A stretch of DNA of 64,000 bases from Desulfovibrio sp. (GTDB taxonomy: Bacteria > Desulfobacterota > Desulfovibrionia > Desulfovibrionales > Desulfovibrionaceae). Each line of letters starts with the position of its first letter. Within the stretch, counting starts at the first letter, position 1. The stretch is taken from the NCBI GenBank assembly GCA_030145055.1, contig JAQYWK010000002.1, forward strand, positions 248,001 through 312,000, read 5' to 3'. The notes under the pieces are model-generated. The model saw only the letters and a program-made list of their open reading frames with translations. It had not been told where the DNA came from and made no database searches. Below, in pieces: positions 45,820 to 54,683 of the stretch. A program made the translations under genes and the position numbers.

Positions 45820-46483
45820 CAGTTAACTCCGGGATATGGGGAACAAGTTCTTCGGGCAGAATTTCAGCCAATAAATCTTTAACACGGCTCATGTTTCCTG
45901 CTTCCAGTTCATCTAAAATCGGAGACGCTACAAGATGCCTGAACAAAGCGGTGTTTTGGCTTGTTTCCTCGCCAAGGTCAAGGACCAGAGGCCTGATTCT
46001 ACCCATCAAGGTCAGAAACATTGCATAATGTTCGCCGAAAACATCTTGTAAATCACGACGAATTTTCTTTGTAAAAGCCGGACTGTTGCCACCCGTGGAT
46101 ACTGCAAGAGTTAGATCTCCCTGCTTAATTACGGATGGTACGATGAAATTACTTCCATCAGGGTAATCCGCAATATTACAAAGAATATTCTTTTCACGGC
46201 AAATATCCGCAATTTGCCTATTTACAGTTTTGTTGGAAGTGCACGCAAAAGCCATAAATTTATCATCTAAATCTGCGGGTTCAAACTTACGTTTTTCAAA
46301 ACGAACGCGCGGATCTTCAGTAACAGTTTTAAGTTCAGTGCAAGGATCACAAGTATCGAGCACTGTGATTTCGGCAGGGCCGGATTGCAATAAAGATTTC
46401 AGCTTGCGAAGTCCGACACATCCTGCTCCAACTAGCAGACATTTCTGGTTTTCCACTTTCAGGAAAATAGGATAGTACGTCAT
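45806..46483 (-). CDS. Precorrin-2 dehydrogenase (siroheme branch)
   Basis: NAD-dependent enzyme of 225 residues, equivalent to the N-terminal part of CysG or Met8p. It oxidises precorrin-2 to sirohydrochlorin and may add iron. It has CLLVGAGCVGLRKLKSLL, FACTSNKTVNRQI, NIADYPDGSNFIVPSV and AVSTGGNSPAFTKKIR. The ATG chosen begins TYYPIFLKV, matching the family; a TTG 15 codons earlier is possible and neither has a strong Shine-Dalgarno. In sulfate reducers this feeds siroheme and, by the alternative pathway, heme. Confidence 0.92.
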   Translation of the reverse strand: MTYYPIFLKVENQKCLLVGAGCVGLRKLKSLLQSGPAEITVLDTCDPCTELKTVTEDPRVRFEKRKFEPADLDDKFMAFACTSNKTVNRQIADICREKNILCNIADYPDGSNFIVPSVIKQGDLTLAVSTGGNSPAFTKKIRRDLQDVFGEHYAMFLTLMGRIRPLVLDLGEETSQNTALFRHLVASPILDELEAGNMSRVKDLLAEILPEELVPHIPELTDDFV

Positions 46484-46587
46484 AGAAGATTGGTATAGCA
46501 AAAGGGGACCCTTATTGTAAAATGACAAAGGGCGATTAAACAGATATATTTTTTGCGAACATGATTCTGCAACAAATGGAATTTATT

Positions 46588-47817
46588 ATGAAACGAGCTC
46601 TCGTTGTACAACTCACAAGGTTTGGAGACCTTGTCCAGACTAAAAGGCTTATCCTTACCCTTGCTGGGCGCGGACTGGAAGTTCACCTTTGTATTGATCG
46701 TTCGCTGAAATATCTGGCTGAAGTTTTATACCCTAAATGTATCATCCACGCACTAATTGCTCATGGAACGGGAATTTCAGGGGACGGTACAAACTCGACA
46801 CTTCCAATTAATTATAAAATTTTTCAGACACTTAAAGATATAAACTTCGAATATATTTACAACTTAAATTTTTCGCCCATGAACTACATGCTGGGTTCAC
46901 TTTTTGATCCTGCAAAAATCATCGGACATAAACGGGTAAATGGTCAACCTATCCGTGATCCATGGATAGAGTTTGGATTTAGAATTGCGACTGAAAGGCG
47001 CAACAATATCAATATAGTGGACTATTGGGCTGCGCTTAGTCCTGAAATGATACCGGCATCAGAAGTTAATTCGCGAGCTACACCTAAAGGTGGAGGAATA
47101 GGCGTTGTGATGGCGGGCAGAGAATCGCGGAGATCACTTCCTATAGAGGTTCTTGCGCCGCTGATTCTTGCGGCTAGATCTGTAAATAAAAATAAGAAAA
47201 TAGTTCTACTGGGCAGTAACTCTGAAAAAGATACCGGAGAAAAGCTATTGGCTAAATTTCCGCCATCCATAGCGAAAAATATTGAAAACCTTGCAGGCAA
47301 AACTGGTTGGAAAGATCTAGCGAACACTGTTTCAAATCTTGACTTGCTTATGACTCCAGACACCGGAACAATGCACCTTTCCGCCCACCTAGGAACACCT
47401 GTGTTGGGATTTTTCCTTTCTTCTGCATGGTGTTTTGAAACTGGCCCATATGGCGAAGGTCATACAATTATTCAAGCAGGTTTTGATTGCTCGCCATGTG
47501 TTGAATCTCAGCCTTGCTATAATGACCTGAAGTGCCTTAAACCGTTTAAAGAGCAAAGTATGGCTAGATTTATCGCAACACGTAAGCCGGATCATCTGCC
47601 GCAAGGATTGTCAGTTTTTGAATCTACTTGTGATTTTCTAGGCACGCAGTACGTATTAAAAGCAGGGCAGGACATTACGAGTGAGCGCAGGACACAATTG
47701 CGCAATTTCATTGGGTGCCACCTTGGGATGCTAGATATTGGCGAATATGGACCTTTCCCTGAACTTGCGGAAAAGTTTTACAAAGAAAAAGACTGGATAA
47801 CAGGATCGAGGTTATAA
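46588..47817 (+). CDS. Family 9 glycosyltransferase
   Basis: Protein of 409 residues in the ADP-heptose/LPS heptosyltransferase family. It begins RALVVQLTRFGDLVQTKRL, typical of GT9, and carries TPDTGTMHLSAHLGTPVLGFF at the nucleotide-sugar site. A Cys-rich stretch, FDCSPCVESQPC, follows, with an extra C-terminal region. The chosen ATG has GGAA eight bases upstream; ATGs four and nine codons earlier exist. It is divergent from the precorrin-2 dehydrogenase gene and immediately upstream of a second glycosyltransferase. The acceptor is unknown. Confidence 0.85.
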   Translation: MKRALVVQLTRFGDLVQTKRLILTLAGRGLEVHLCIDRSLKYLAEVLYPKCIIHALIAHGTGISGDGTNSTLPINYKIFQTLKDINFEYIYNLNFSPMNYMLGSLFDPAKIIGHKRVNGQPIRDPWIEFGFRIATERRNNINIVDYWAALSPEMIPASEVNSRATPKGGGIGVVMAGRESRRSLPIEVLAPLILAARSVNKNKKIVLLGSNSEKDTGEKLLAKFPPSIAKNIENLAGKTGWKDLANTVSNLDLLMTPDTGTMHLSAHLGTPVLGFFLSSAWCFETGPYGEGHTIIQAGFDCSPCVESQPCYNDLKCLKPFKEQSMARFIATRKPDHLPQGLSVFESTCDFLGTQYVLKAGQDITSERRTQLRNFIGCHLGMLDIGEYGPFPELAEKFYKEKDWITGSRL

Positions 47818-47819
47818 AG

Positions 47820-49109
47820 TTGAAAGATAATATTTTGAACTCGAAAAAAATTTTAAGGATACTTGTCGTGCTTCCTTTATATGGTGGGTCGCTACCTGTT
47901 GGAAGATTCTGCGTTGCCGCTCTTAAGGAGATGGGTCACCTCGTTGAAACCTTCGAGGCGCCGGAATTTTATGACGCGTACAATGCTCTCGATAATTTGA
48001 AAGTTACATCCGACAGGCATCAATATTTGCAAAATAGCTTTCTGCAAGTTTTGTCGCAAGCTGTCTTAGCCAAGACCGAAACATTTGAGCCGGACATGGT
48101 ACTTTCCATGGCGCAGGCTCCGCTTACTCATCAGGCACTAAAGCGGCTTAAGCGGGATAAAGTTGTCACGGCTATGTGGTTTGTTGAAGATTTTAGGCTA
48201 TTTACATACTGGCAGAGCTTCGCTCCGTTTTACGACATATTTGCTGTTATTCAAAAAGAACATTTCTTTGATAAGCTTAAGGAAATTGGAGTTGATAACA
48301 CTCTTTATCTTCCTTTAGCGGCTCACCCAGACTTTCATCACCCGCTAAATATTGGAGTCATAGACGCTCGCAAATATGGAGCTGATGTTTCATTTATGGG
48401 CGCAGGGTACCCGAACAGGCGAATGGCTTTTCGAAAACTGATTCACCACGGGCTCAAAATATGGGGATCTGAATGGGAAGGAGATCATGTTTTAGATAAG
48501 TACATTCAGCTTGGCGGTCGCAGAGTCACTTCTGAAGAATGTGTAAAAATTTTCAATGCCACAAAAATAAACTTAAATCTCCATTCATCAATTAATGTAG
48601 ATGAACTCGTCAGTGGTGGAGACTTTATTAACCCGAGAACTTTTGAACTCGCTGCGTGCGGAGCCTTTCAATTAGTCGATCGCAGATCGCTTATGGCAGA
48701 AGCATTCTCTGATGGTGAGTTGGCGCATTTTGATAACCTTGAAGACTTGGACGAAAAAATTGGCTACTTTTTAGCCCACCCAAATGAACGTGACCTCTAT
48801 GCGGAAAAAGGGCGTAAGCGAGTACTAGCTGACCATACATATGTCATTAGAATGCAGACCTTAATTGACTTTACCATGGACAAAATTGATGACTGGCCCA
48901 AAGAACGAACCTCAAAAGAGCTTTTTACCCCTGATTTTCCCGAAGAATTAAAGAGTGAAGTAATGAACCTAATTGAAAAGTTAGGACTACCATTAAATGT
49001 ATCATTTGAGGACCTTGTTAGTGCAATAAGACTACAACAAGGTGAGTTAAACCCACTTGACACTGCGATTTTATTTCTCGACGAATGGAAAAAAATATAC
49101 AAAAGATAA
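47820..49109 (+). CDS. CgeB-like glycosyltransferase
   Basis: Protein of 429 residues with DUF3880 in the first half (WFVEDFRLFTYWQSFAPFYD) and a group 1-type glycosyltransferase domain in the second (INPRTFELAACGAFQLVDRR, HPNERDLYAEKGRKRVL). CgeB-type enzymes decorate spores or flagella in other bacteria. It starts at TTG with GAGG eight bases upstream, two bases after the GT9 stop, so the two are made together. cheR follows, so a role in flagellar or surface glycosylation is possible but unproven. Confidence 0.82.
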   Translation: MKDNILNSKKILRILVVLPLYGGSLPVGRFCVAALKEMGHLVETFEAPEFYDAYNALDNLKVTSDRHQYLQNSFLQVLSQAVLAKTETFEPDMVLSMAQAPLTHQALKRLKRDKVVTAMWFVEDFRLFTYWQSFAPFYDIFAVIQKEHFFDKLKEIGVDNTLYLPLAAHPDFHHPLNIGVIDARKYGADVSFMGAGYPNRRMAFRKLIHHGLKIWGSEWEGDHVLDKYIQLGGRRVTSEECVKIFNATKINLNLHSSINVDELVSGGDFINPRTFELAACGAFQLVDRRSLMAEAFSDGELAHFDNLEDLDEKIGYFLAHPNERDLYAEKGRKRVLADHTYVIRMQTLIDFTMDKIDDWPKERTSKELFTPDFPEELKSEVMNLIEKLGLPLNVSFEDLVSAIRLQQGELNPLDTAILFLDEWKKIYKR

Positions 49110-49198
49110 GCACTATACTACACTTGATTTAGTAAAAATATTTTTTTGTGTAATTATAATTGATTCTTTTCGAGTTTGTTTATTTAATTAGTATGTAT

Positions 49199-49214
49199 TT
49201 CCCTTCGCAGGGAA
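49199..49214 (+). other. Small hairpin upstream of cheR
   Basis: TTCCCT-TCGC-AGGGAA, a perfect 6-bp stem with a four-base loop, 57 bases before cheR and 90 after the glycosyltransferase. No T-run follows, so it is not a good terminator. Confidence 0.4.
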
Positions 49215-49270
49215 GAATAGGTACAACTTAATAACAAATAAATATATTTTAATTTTAGAGAGAAGAATTT

Positions 49271-50146
49271 ATGGCAGGTCTTTTTTCAGGAAGCGGTTTC
49301 AGTGGGGGGTTAAAAATTTCCACACTAGAATTCACACAGCTCAAAGATATTATCTATGAGTTGTCTGGTATATTCTTAAACAGTAACAGAAAGTATCTTG
49401 TTGAAAACAGATTCTCTGGCCGTATTAAAGAACTAAATTTAAAAAGTTTTAAAGAATACATAGAATATTTGAAATACGACAGAAATAAAGAAGCTGAATT
49501 AAACAAGTTAGCGGACCTAATTACAACAAATGAAACAAGCTTTTTCAGAGACAATCCTCAGCTTAAAGTATTCACCACAGAAACTTTACGCCAAATGATT
49601 GACGAGAAACGTAAATCAGGAAAATTAGAGATAAAGATATGGTCAGCCGGATGTTCGTCTGGTGAAGAACCATATACGCTCTCAATAATTCTCCACGAAA
49701 TGCTGAAAACTGAACTTTCCAAGTGGCGCATACAGATTACTGCGAATGATATTTCGACAGACATAATCCAGAAAGCAAAAAAAGGTGAGTATGCAAAGTA
49801 CGCACTAAAAACGACTCCTCCGCTCATCGCCAAAAAATATTTCACTGAGTCGAAGCCAGGGGTATTTCAAGTTAATGCGGACGTAAAAAAACTAGTTCGC
49901 TTTGCCAGAATCAATCTAAATGATCGTACTGAATTAAAAAAGATCCCTAAATCAGATATCGTATTTTGCCGAAATGTGATAATTTATTTCGATAAAGAAA
50001 TGAAAAAGAAAGTTATAAGTGCTTTTTATGACAACCTAATTGAGGGTGGGCATCTTTATGTAGGGCATTCTGAATCTTTACATACGATTACTAATACCTT
50101 TAAAGCCAAACACCATGAAGGAGCCATCTCTTACAGGAAGATTTAA
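49271..50146 (+). CDS. cheR: Chemotaxis methyltransferase CheR
   Basis: SAM-dependent enzyme of 291 residues that methylates glutamates on chemoreceptors for adaptation. An N-terminal all-helical domain (about 20-80, LKDIIYELSGIFLNSNRKYLV) precedes the SAM-binding domain (WSAGCSSGEEPYTLSIILHE, DIVFCRNVIIYFD). The LITTNETSFFRD motif is present. Length is normal for the family. Receptor or cheB genes are not nearby. Confidence 0.95.
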   Translation: MAGLFSGSGFSGGLKISTLEFTQLKDIIYELSGIFLNSNRKYLVENRFSGRIKELNLKSFKEYIEYLKYDRNKEAELNKLADLITTNETSFFRDNPQLKVFTTETLRQMIDEKRKSGKLEIKIWSAGCSSGEEPYTLSIILHEMLKTELSKWRIQITANDISTDIIQKAKKGEYAKYALKTTPPLIAKKYFTESKPGVFQVNADVKKLVRFARINLNDRTELKKIPKSDIVFCRNVIIYFDKEMKKKVISAFYDNLIEGGHLYVGHSESLHTITNTFKAKHHEGAISYRKI

Positions 50147-50179
50147 ATTTGGCTTTAACTTAATTTATGAGGTGTTGAG

Positions 50180-51400
50180 ATGCGTAGTGTAGGAATTGAT
50201 GATCTAGAGCCCGGTATGATTTTAGGTGCAGATTTACTCCATTCAGGAAGAATGCTGCTTCCTGCTGGGTCTGTTATTACTAGCGGTAACATTGTTTTTT
50301 TTCAGAGACAGGGCATTGGCGATGTAAAAGTCCTAAGTTCACCGCAAGCTGAACCTGACGAAGAAAGTGCCGAGATGGCTTTCCGTTATGTCAGAGATTA
50401 CTTCATGTTTGTAAACCATGATCACCCAGCTATAATGACCATGTTTGATATATCTGTTCGCCGGACGGCTGTACAAATTATGGAAGGGTGGAAATTACCA
50501 ACATACGAAGAGCAGACAGTCTCTGAGCTTGATGATATGCGAGACCTTTTCTTCCGTGATGAAGGTAAGGTTGAAGACGTGGTTGATGCCGAAATTAAAA
50601 TTGCTTCATTTCCAGATATATTTTTCAAAGTTAAAAAAGTCGTTGACGATCCAACCGCATCTGCTCAGGAAATAGCAGCAGTTGTAGGTCTTGACGTGGG
50701 TATTTCTGCTCAACTTCTAAAGCTCGTCAACAGCCCTTTATATGGATTTCCATCCAAAATAGATTCTCTTTCTCGCGCAGTTGCTCTTGTGGGAAGTAAA
50801 GAACTTTGCACCTTAGCTCTGGGGCTTTCGACTATCAGCTATTTTAAAGACATACCTCCAGAACTCATTGATATGCGCAAATTCTGGCTGCACTCATTGA
50901 CCTGCGGAGTCTTTGCCAAAATTATTGCGGAAAAAGTTGACGGCGTAGTGCCTGAAGTTATGTTCACAGCTGGCCTGCTGCATGATGTCGGACGACTTAT
51001 CATATTTAAAAAAATGCCTTGCAGCTCAATTCAAGCAATGCTTTATGCTAGAGAAAACTTCATTCCGCTCGTTGAAGCTGAAGATATGACTTTAGGTTTC
51101 AACCATGAAGACGTCGCAAAAGACATGCTTAAAAAATGGAATTTTCCTTCAGAACTGACTGACATCATAAGCAATCATCATTCACCGCAAGATGCTGAAG
51201 CAAAAATTAAAGCTACGATCCTGCAGGTGGCGGATAATTTAACCAATGCTATCGAAATTTCCAACGGCGGGATGTATGTTCTTCCAGGGATTGAAGATGG
51301 CGCATGGGAATTGCTTGATATTGATGCAGATTGTTTGTCGTCTATTGTCGAAGAATATGACCGTCAAATAGAAGATCTTTTCCAAGTCTTTTTCACTTAA
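50180..51400 (+). CDS. HDOD-domain signalling protein
   Basis: Protein of 406 residues with an N-terminal region (about 1-60, DLEPGMILGADLLHSG) like those preceding HD-GYP domains and a C-terminal HDOD domain (about 140-340). HDOD motifs include GLDVGISAQLLKLVNSPLYGF, GLLHDVGRLI and SNHHSPQDA. HDOD proteins lack confirmed catalysis and act in signalling. It lies 33 bases after cheR with a GAGG Shine-Dalgarno, so probably co-transcribed. Its stop overlaps that of the convergent kinase within TTAA. Confidence 0.88.
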   Translation: MRSVGIDDLEPGMILGADLLHSGRMLLPAGSVITSGNIVFFQRQGIGDVKVLSSPQAEPDEESAEMAFRYVRDYFMFVNHDHPAIMTMFDISVRRTAVQIMEGWKLPTYEEQTVSELDDMRDLFFRDEGKVEDVVDAEIKIASFPDIFFKVKKVVDDPTASAQEIAAVVGLDVGISAQLLKLVNSPLYGFPSKIDSLSRAVALVGSKELCTLALGLSTISYFKDIPPELIDMRKFWLHSLTCGVFAKIIAEKVDGVVPEVMFTAGLLHDVGRLIIFKKMPCSSIQAMLYARENFIPLVEAEDMTLGFNHEDVAKDMLKKWNFPSELTDIISNHHSPQDAEAKIKATILQVADNLTNAIEISNGGMYVLPGIEDGAWELLDIDADCLSSIVEEYDRQIEDLFQVFFT

Positions 51401-52521
51401 ACCATATTGTTTTTATGACAACAGATGCCATTTGAACATAATAATTCAATAGTTACTGTTGTTCCCGTATTTAACCCATCACTTTCTATAAATAGTTTTC
51501 CTTGGTGTTCAAAAACTATTTTTTTAACTAAAGAAAGGCCCATTCCAACACCCTTAGCTTTTGTAGAAAAAAATGGATCACAAACATAAGGTAAATTTTT
51601 CTTCTCAATACCAAGCCCATGATCAATAACTTTAATTGTTAAGACATCATTTTCAAGAAAGACTTTTATATTTACTTTAGTAGACAGACTTGGTGTAAAG
51701 TTACTGGCATTAAGCAATAACTCAACAATCACTGATGTAAATAAAGAAACGTCAATATTAAGCTCTGATATATTGCTTTCGATTTCTACAACTGTATCTT
51801 CACCTATTTTTGATAAAATTATATTTGCCTTTTCAATCGCTTGTCCAAAGAAATGGTCTACCTTAATTTCACTTAAAATTGGCTGAGGAATTGTTGAATA
51901 TATTTTTACAACAGAAACAAGCTCCTCTAACTTCATAGCTTCTTCAGAAATGGCTTGTATTTCTTTCTGTAAAGGATCTTTTTCGGGAAGTTTTCGAGAA
52001 ATAATATTAGCCAAACCACCAATAATTGAAGTGGGATTACGAACTTGATGGGCTACCGCTTCCGCAAGGGCATCAAGCCCTGCAATTCTCTCTTTTTGCA
52101 ACTCTACATTTCTAGATAATATTTTACGCTCACGCTCTTCCGCATGATAAGAATCCGTAACATCTTCAAAAAGGAAAACCATTCCTAATATTTTTGAGTT
52201 ATTGCTAAGAAAAGAGGATGTTATTGATAATTCTTTAGGGCTGTTACCACTTTCAGGATAATAAGAAACCCGATGCGTAAGACCAATCTTCTGTTCATCA
52301 ATAAGATCTATAATAACCTGATTAAATTCAACATTTGAAGATTCATCTTTAATAAAAAGTTCACCCCAACCACATCCAAGATGTTCGTCTAAATTTAAAT
52401 CGAGTATTTTACATACAGCTTTATTTAAAAAAATTATTTCGCCTGTATTCGAAATAACCATTAATCCGACATTAATACTTTCAACAATGTTTTCAATAAC
52501 AAGTTTTTTTAACGAAGACAT
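51397..52521 (-). CDS. PAS-domain histidine kinase
   Basis: Sensor kinase of 374 residues with no transmembrane segment, so cytosolic. A PAS domain (about 10-125, GLMVISNTGEIIFLNKAV) is followed by a coiled coil and a HisKA region with His158 in AEAVAHQVRNPTS. The ATPase domain has LLLNASNF (N box), DHGLGIEKKNL and GVGMGLSLVKKI. No response regulator adjoins it. The C-terminus ends in a short cysteine-rich tail, CSNGICC, past the ATPase fold. The stop codon shares TTAA with the HDOD gene. Confidence 0.9.
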   Translation of the reverse strand: MSSLKKLVIENIVESINVGLMVISNTGEIIFLNKAVCKILDLNLDEHLGCGWGELFIKDESSNVEFNQVIIDLIDEQKIGLTHRVSYYPESGNSPKELSITSSFLSNNSKILGMVFLFEDVTDSYHAEERERKILSRNVELQKERIAGLDALAEAVAHQVRNPTSIIGGLANIISRKLPEKDPLQKEIQAISEEAMKLEELVSVVKIYSTIPQPILSEIKVDHFFGQAIEKANIILSKIGEDTVVEIESNISELNIDVSLFTSVIVELLLNASNFTPSLSTKVNIKVFLENDVLTIKVIDHGLGIEKKNLPYVCDPFFSTKAKGVGMGLSLVKKIVFEHQGKLFIESDGLNTGTTVTIELLCSNGICCHKNNMV

Positions 52522-52605
52522 AATCCTATCCTCATATAAAGTTAGTCGCTAATAATACACCTCACATCAAGGACAAGCAATAAATTATATGAATAAATAG
52601 GTCGG

Positions 52606-53871
52606 TTACTTTTTGCGGTTTCTACTTGTAGGAGGTTCAACCCGAGGGTGAGCAGATCTTTTCTGCCCTTTAAGCCAGGCATTCAAGCGAGGTTCTTCGC
52701 CCTGTTCTTTAGGTTGATAGAAAGTACGGTCGGAAAGTTCAGGAGGTAAGTAGTCTTGCTCAACCCATGCTTTAGGGAAAGAGTGTGGGTACTTATAATT
52801 ACGACCATATCCCCATTCTTTTTGAAGCGCGGAAGTCGCGTTCCTTAAATGAAGCGGTACTGGCTGCATACCGTTCTGCCGGATTTCCTGTTTGATTGTA
52901 TGGTATGCCGCGTAAGTCGTGTTGCTTTTAGGCGCCAAGGCCAAGTATACGGTAGTTTCGGAAAGAGGAATAAATCCTTCAGGCATACCAATAAATTCAA
53001 CTGCCTGCTGGCACGAAACAGCCATAGTCAATGCATACGGATCTGCAAGACCTATATCTTCACCAGCTGAAATTATTAATCTACGAGTAATAAATTTTGG
53101 GTCTTCACCGCTTTCGAGCAGGCAACCAAGGTAATACAAAGCCGCATCCGGATCACTACCGCGAATCGACTTAATCATGGCCGAAGCAAGTTCATAATGA
53201 GAATCGCCGTCACGGTCACCGCGAACTATAGTTTCAGGTAAGATGGTGCGTAGTTTTTCGGGCTCTCTTTTATCTTTGGGAAGCTGAGAAGCATATTCAA
53301 TCAGATTAAGAAGGGTACGCCCATCTCCGCCAGACATGGAAGAAATCAAGTTAATACTTTCATCTTCTAACTCGAATTCAAGCTCTTCGATTGCCCGCTT
53401 GGCAATATCAGCCAGATCAAGTTTTGTTAAAGATCTGAGCCTAAGAACGTGCAGTCTTGATAAAAGTTGCTTTGTAACACTAAAAGAAGGGTTCTCGGTC
53501 GTTGTTGCAAGCAAAGTTATTTCGCCAGACTCTAGAATGGGCAGAAAGAAATCCTGTTGTGATTTTGAAAATCTATGTAGCTCATCAAGAATGAGAATAT
53601 CCATTCCAGCAAGCTTTTTTCTGAGCACGGCAATCCCAGCTTCAGGCGCACTGACCCGCATGTATTGACGACCTGTTGACTGAGCGAGAAGCATTGCCAA
53701 AGTAGATTTACCACATCCCGGAGGTCCAAAAAGCAATAAGCTAGGTAACCTTTTGGATCTATCAAACGCTTCAATACGTTCACGAAGATGATTTTGCCCA
53801 ACGAATTGATCTAAGGTAGTGGGGCGGATGCGATCTGCAAGGGGCTGATTATCTGTTAGCTCGAGCTTCAA
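52606..53871 (-). CDS. rarA: Replication-associated recombination protein RarA
   Basis: AAA+ ATPase of 421 residues (MgsA/WRNIP1 family) active at stalled replication forks. Walker A is GPPGCGKST (49-57); ILDELHRFSKSQQ is Walker B, and ATTENPSFSV is sensor 1. The C-terminal tetramerisation domain includes LYYLGCLLESGEDPKFITRR and YKYPHSFPKAW. The extreme C-terminus is basic. It is last in the minus run from xerD. Confidence 0.95.
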   Translation of the reverse strand: MKLELTDNQPLADRIRPTTLDQFVGQNHLRERIEAFDRSKRLPSLLLFGPPGCGKSTLAMLLAQSTGRQYMRVSAPEAGIAVLRKKLAGMDILILDELHRFSKSQQDFFLPILESGEITLLATTTENPSFSVTKQLLSRLHVLRLRSLTKLDLADIAKRAIEELEFELEDESINLISSMSGGDGRTLLNLIEYASQLPKDKREPEKLRTILPETIVRGDRDGDSHYELASAMIKSIRGSDPDAALYYLGCLLESGEDPKFITRRLIISAGEDIGLADPYALTMAVSCQQAVEFIGMPEGFIPLSETTVYLALAPKSNTTYAAYHTIKQEIRQNGMQPVPLHLRNATSALQKEWGYGRNYKYPHSFPKAWVEQDYLPPELSDRTFYQPKEQGEEPRLNAWLKGQKRSAHPRVEPPTSRNRKK

Positions 53872-53896
53872 TTCATTTCTCCGTTAGCAAGAAAAT

Positions 53897-54625
53897 TTAG
53901 AGGGAAAATTTTTGTTTCTCAAGGTAAGCTGCGCCAAGACAGAGCATCGCGGCAGTCTCCCACCGTAAAATACTATCGCCTAAACTACACTTTTTAAATC
54001 CACTATCCATTAACAGTTCTGCCTCACGAGGACTGAACCCGCCTTCAGGCCCGATTACAGCCAAAGTAGATTCCTGTGCGAAAATTGCATAATCAGGAAC
54101 AGCTTCTTTTTCAGCTTTTTCCCAGAGAATAATTTTATTCGAAAAGTCTTTGGATCTCTCAATCAGGTTTTCAATGGAACCAGAAACAGTCTCCAATTTT
54201 GGTAGCCAGACATTACCACACTGCTTGGCTGCGGCGATATTTTTATCCTGCCATGTATCTTTTGGATTATCAGGAACTTTACCCTGGCTGAATTCGCCTT
54301 GAAAAAATATTAGCCCCATAGCTTGAAGCTCGACACTTTTTTCGAGCAGCCAATTGCGCCGGCTAGATTTATTCCACCCGATGGCAAGAGTAAGACCTCT
54401 TATGTCTTCAAGAATATTTTCGCTTTGTAGTTCTAATGCGGCGCGGTTTTTTGAAATTTCATCTACTTTGAAAAGACCTTCTCTGCCCATACCATCAAAG
54501 AGGCGAACGATATCACCTTTTTTAGTACGCAAAACTTTGCACATGTGACGAGCTTCGCCACCATCAATAACAAAAGGGGCCATCCAATTTTCGGTAGGAA
54601 GGTAGAAAGAATTTTGGCGGGACAT
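53897..54625 (-). CDS. rsmE: 16S rRNA m3U1498 methyltransferase
   Basis: SPOUT-class methyltransferase of 242 residues that modifies U1498 of 16S rRNA. An N-terminal PUA-like region contains GGEARHMCKVLRTKKGD. The knotted SAM domain has LAVIGPEGGFSPREAELL and ILRWETAAMLCL. Length is normal. It lies 58 bases after lysA and just ahead of rarA. Confidence 0.94.
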   Translation of the reverse strand: MSRQNSFYLPTENWMAPFVIDGGEARHMCKVLRTKKGDIVRLFDGMGREGLFKVDEISKNRAALELQSENILEDIRGLTLAIGWNKSSRRNWLLEKSVELQAMGLIFFQGEFSQGKVPDNPKDTWQDKNIAAAKQCGNVWLPKLETVSGSIENLIERSKDFSNKIILWEKAEKEAVPDYAIFAQESTLAVIGPEGGFSPREAELLMDSGFKKCSLGDSILRWETAAMLCLGAAYLEKQKFSL

Positions 54626-54683
54626 TTTTATTTAAACAACCTGTAAAGAATGGCGGACCGGCATAAACCGACCCGCCAATGAA

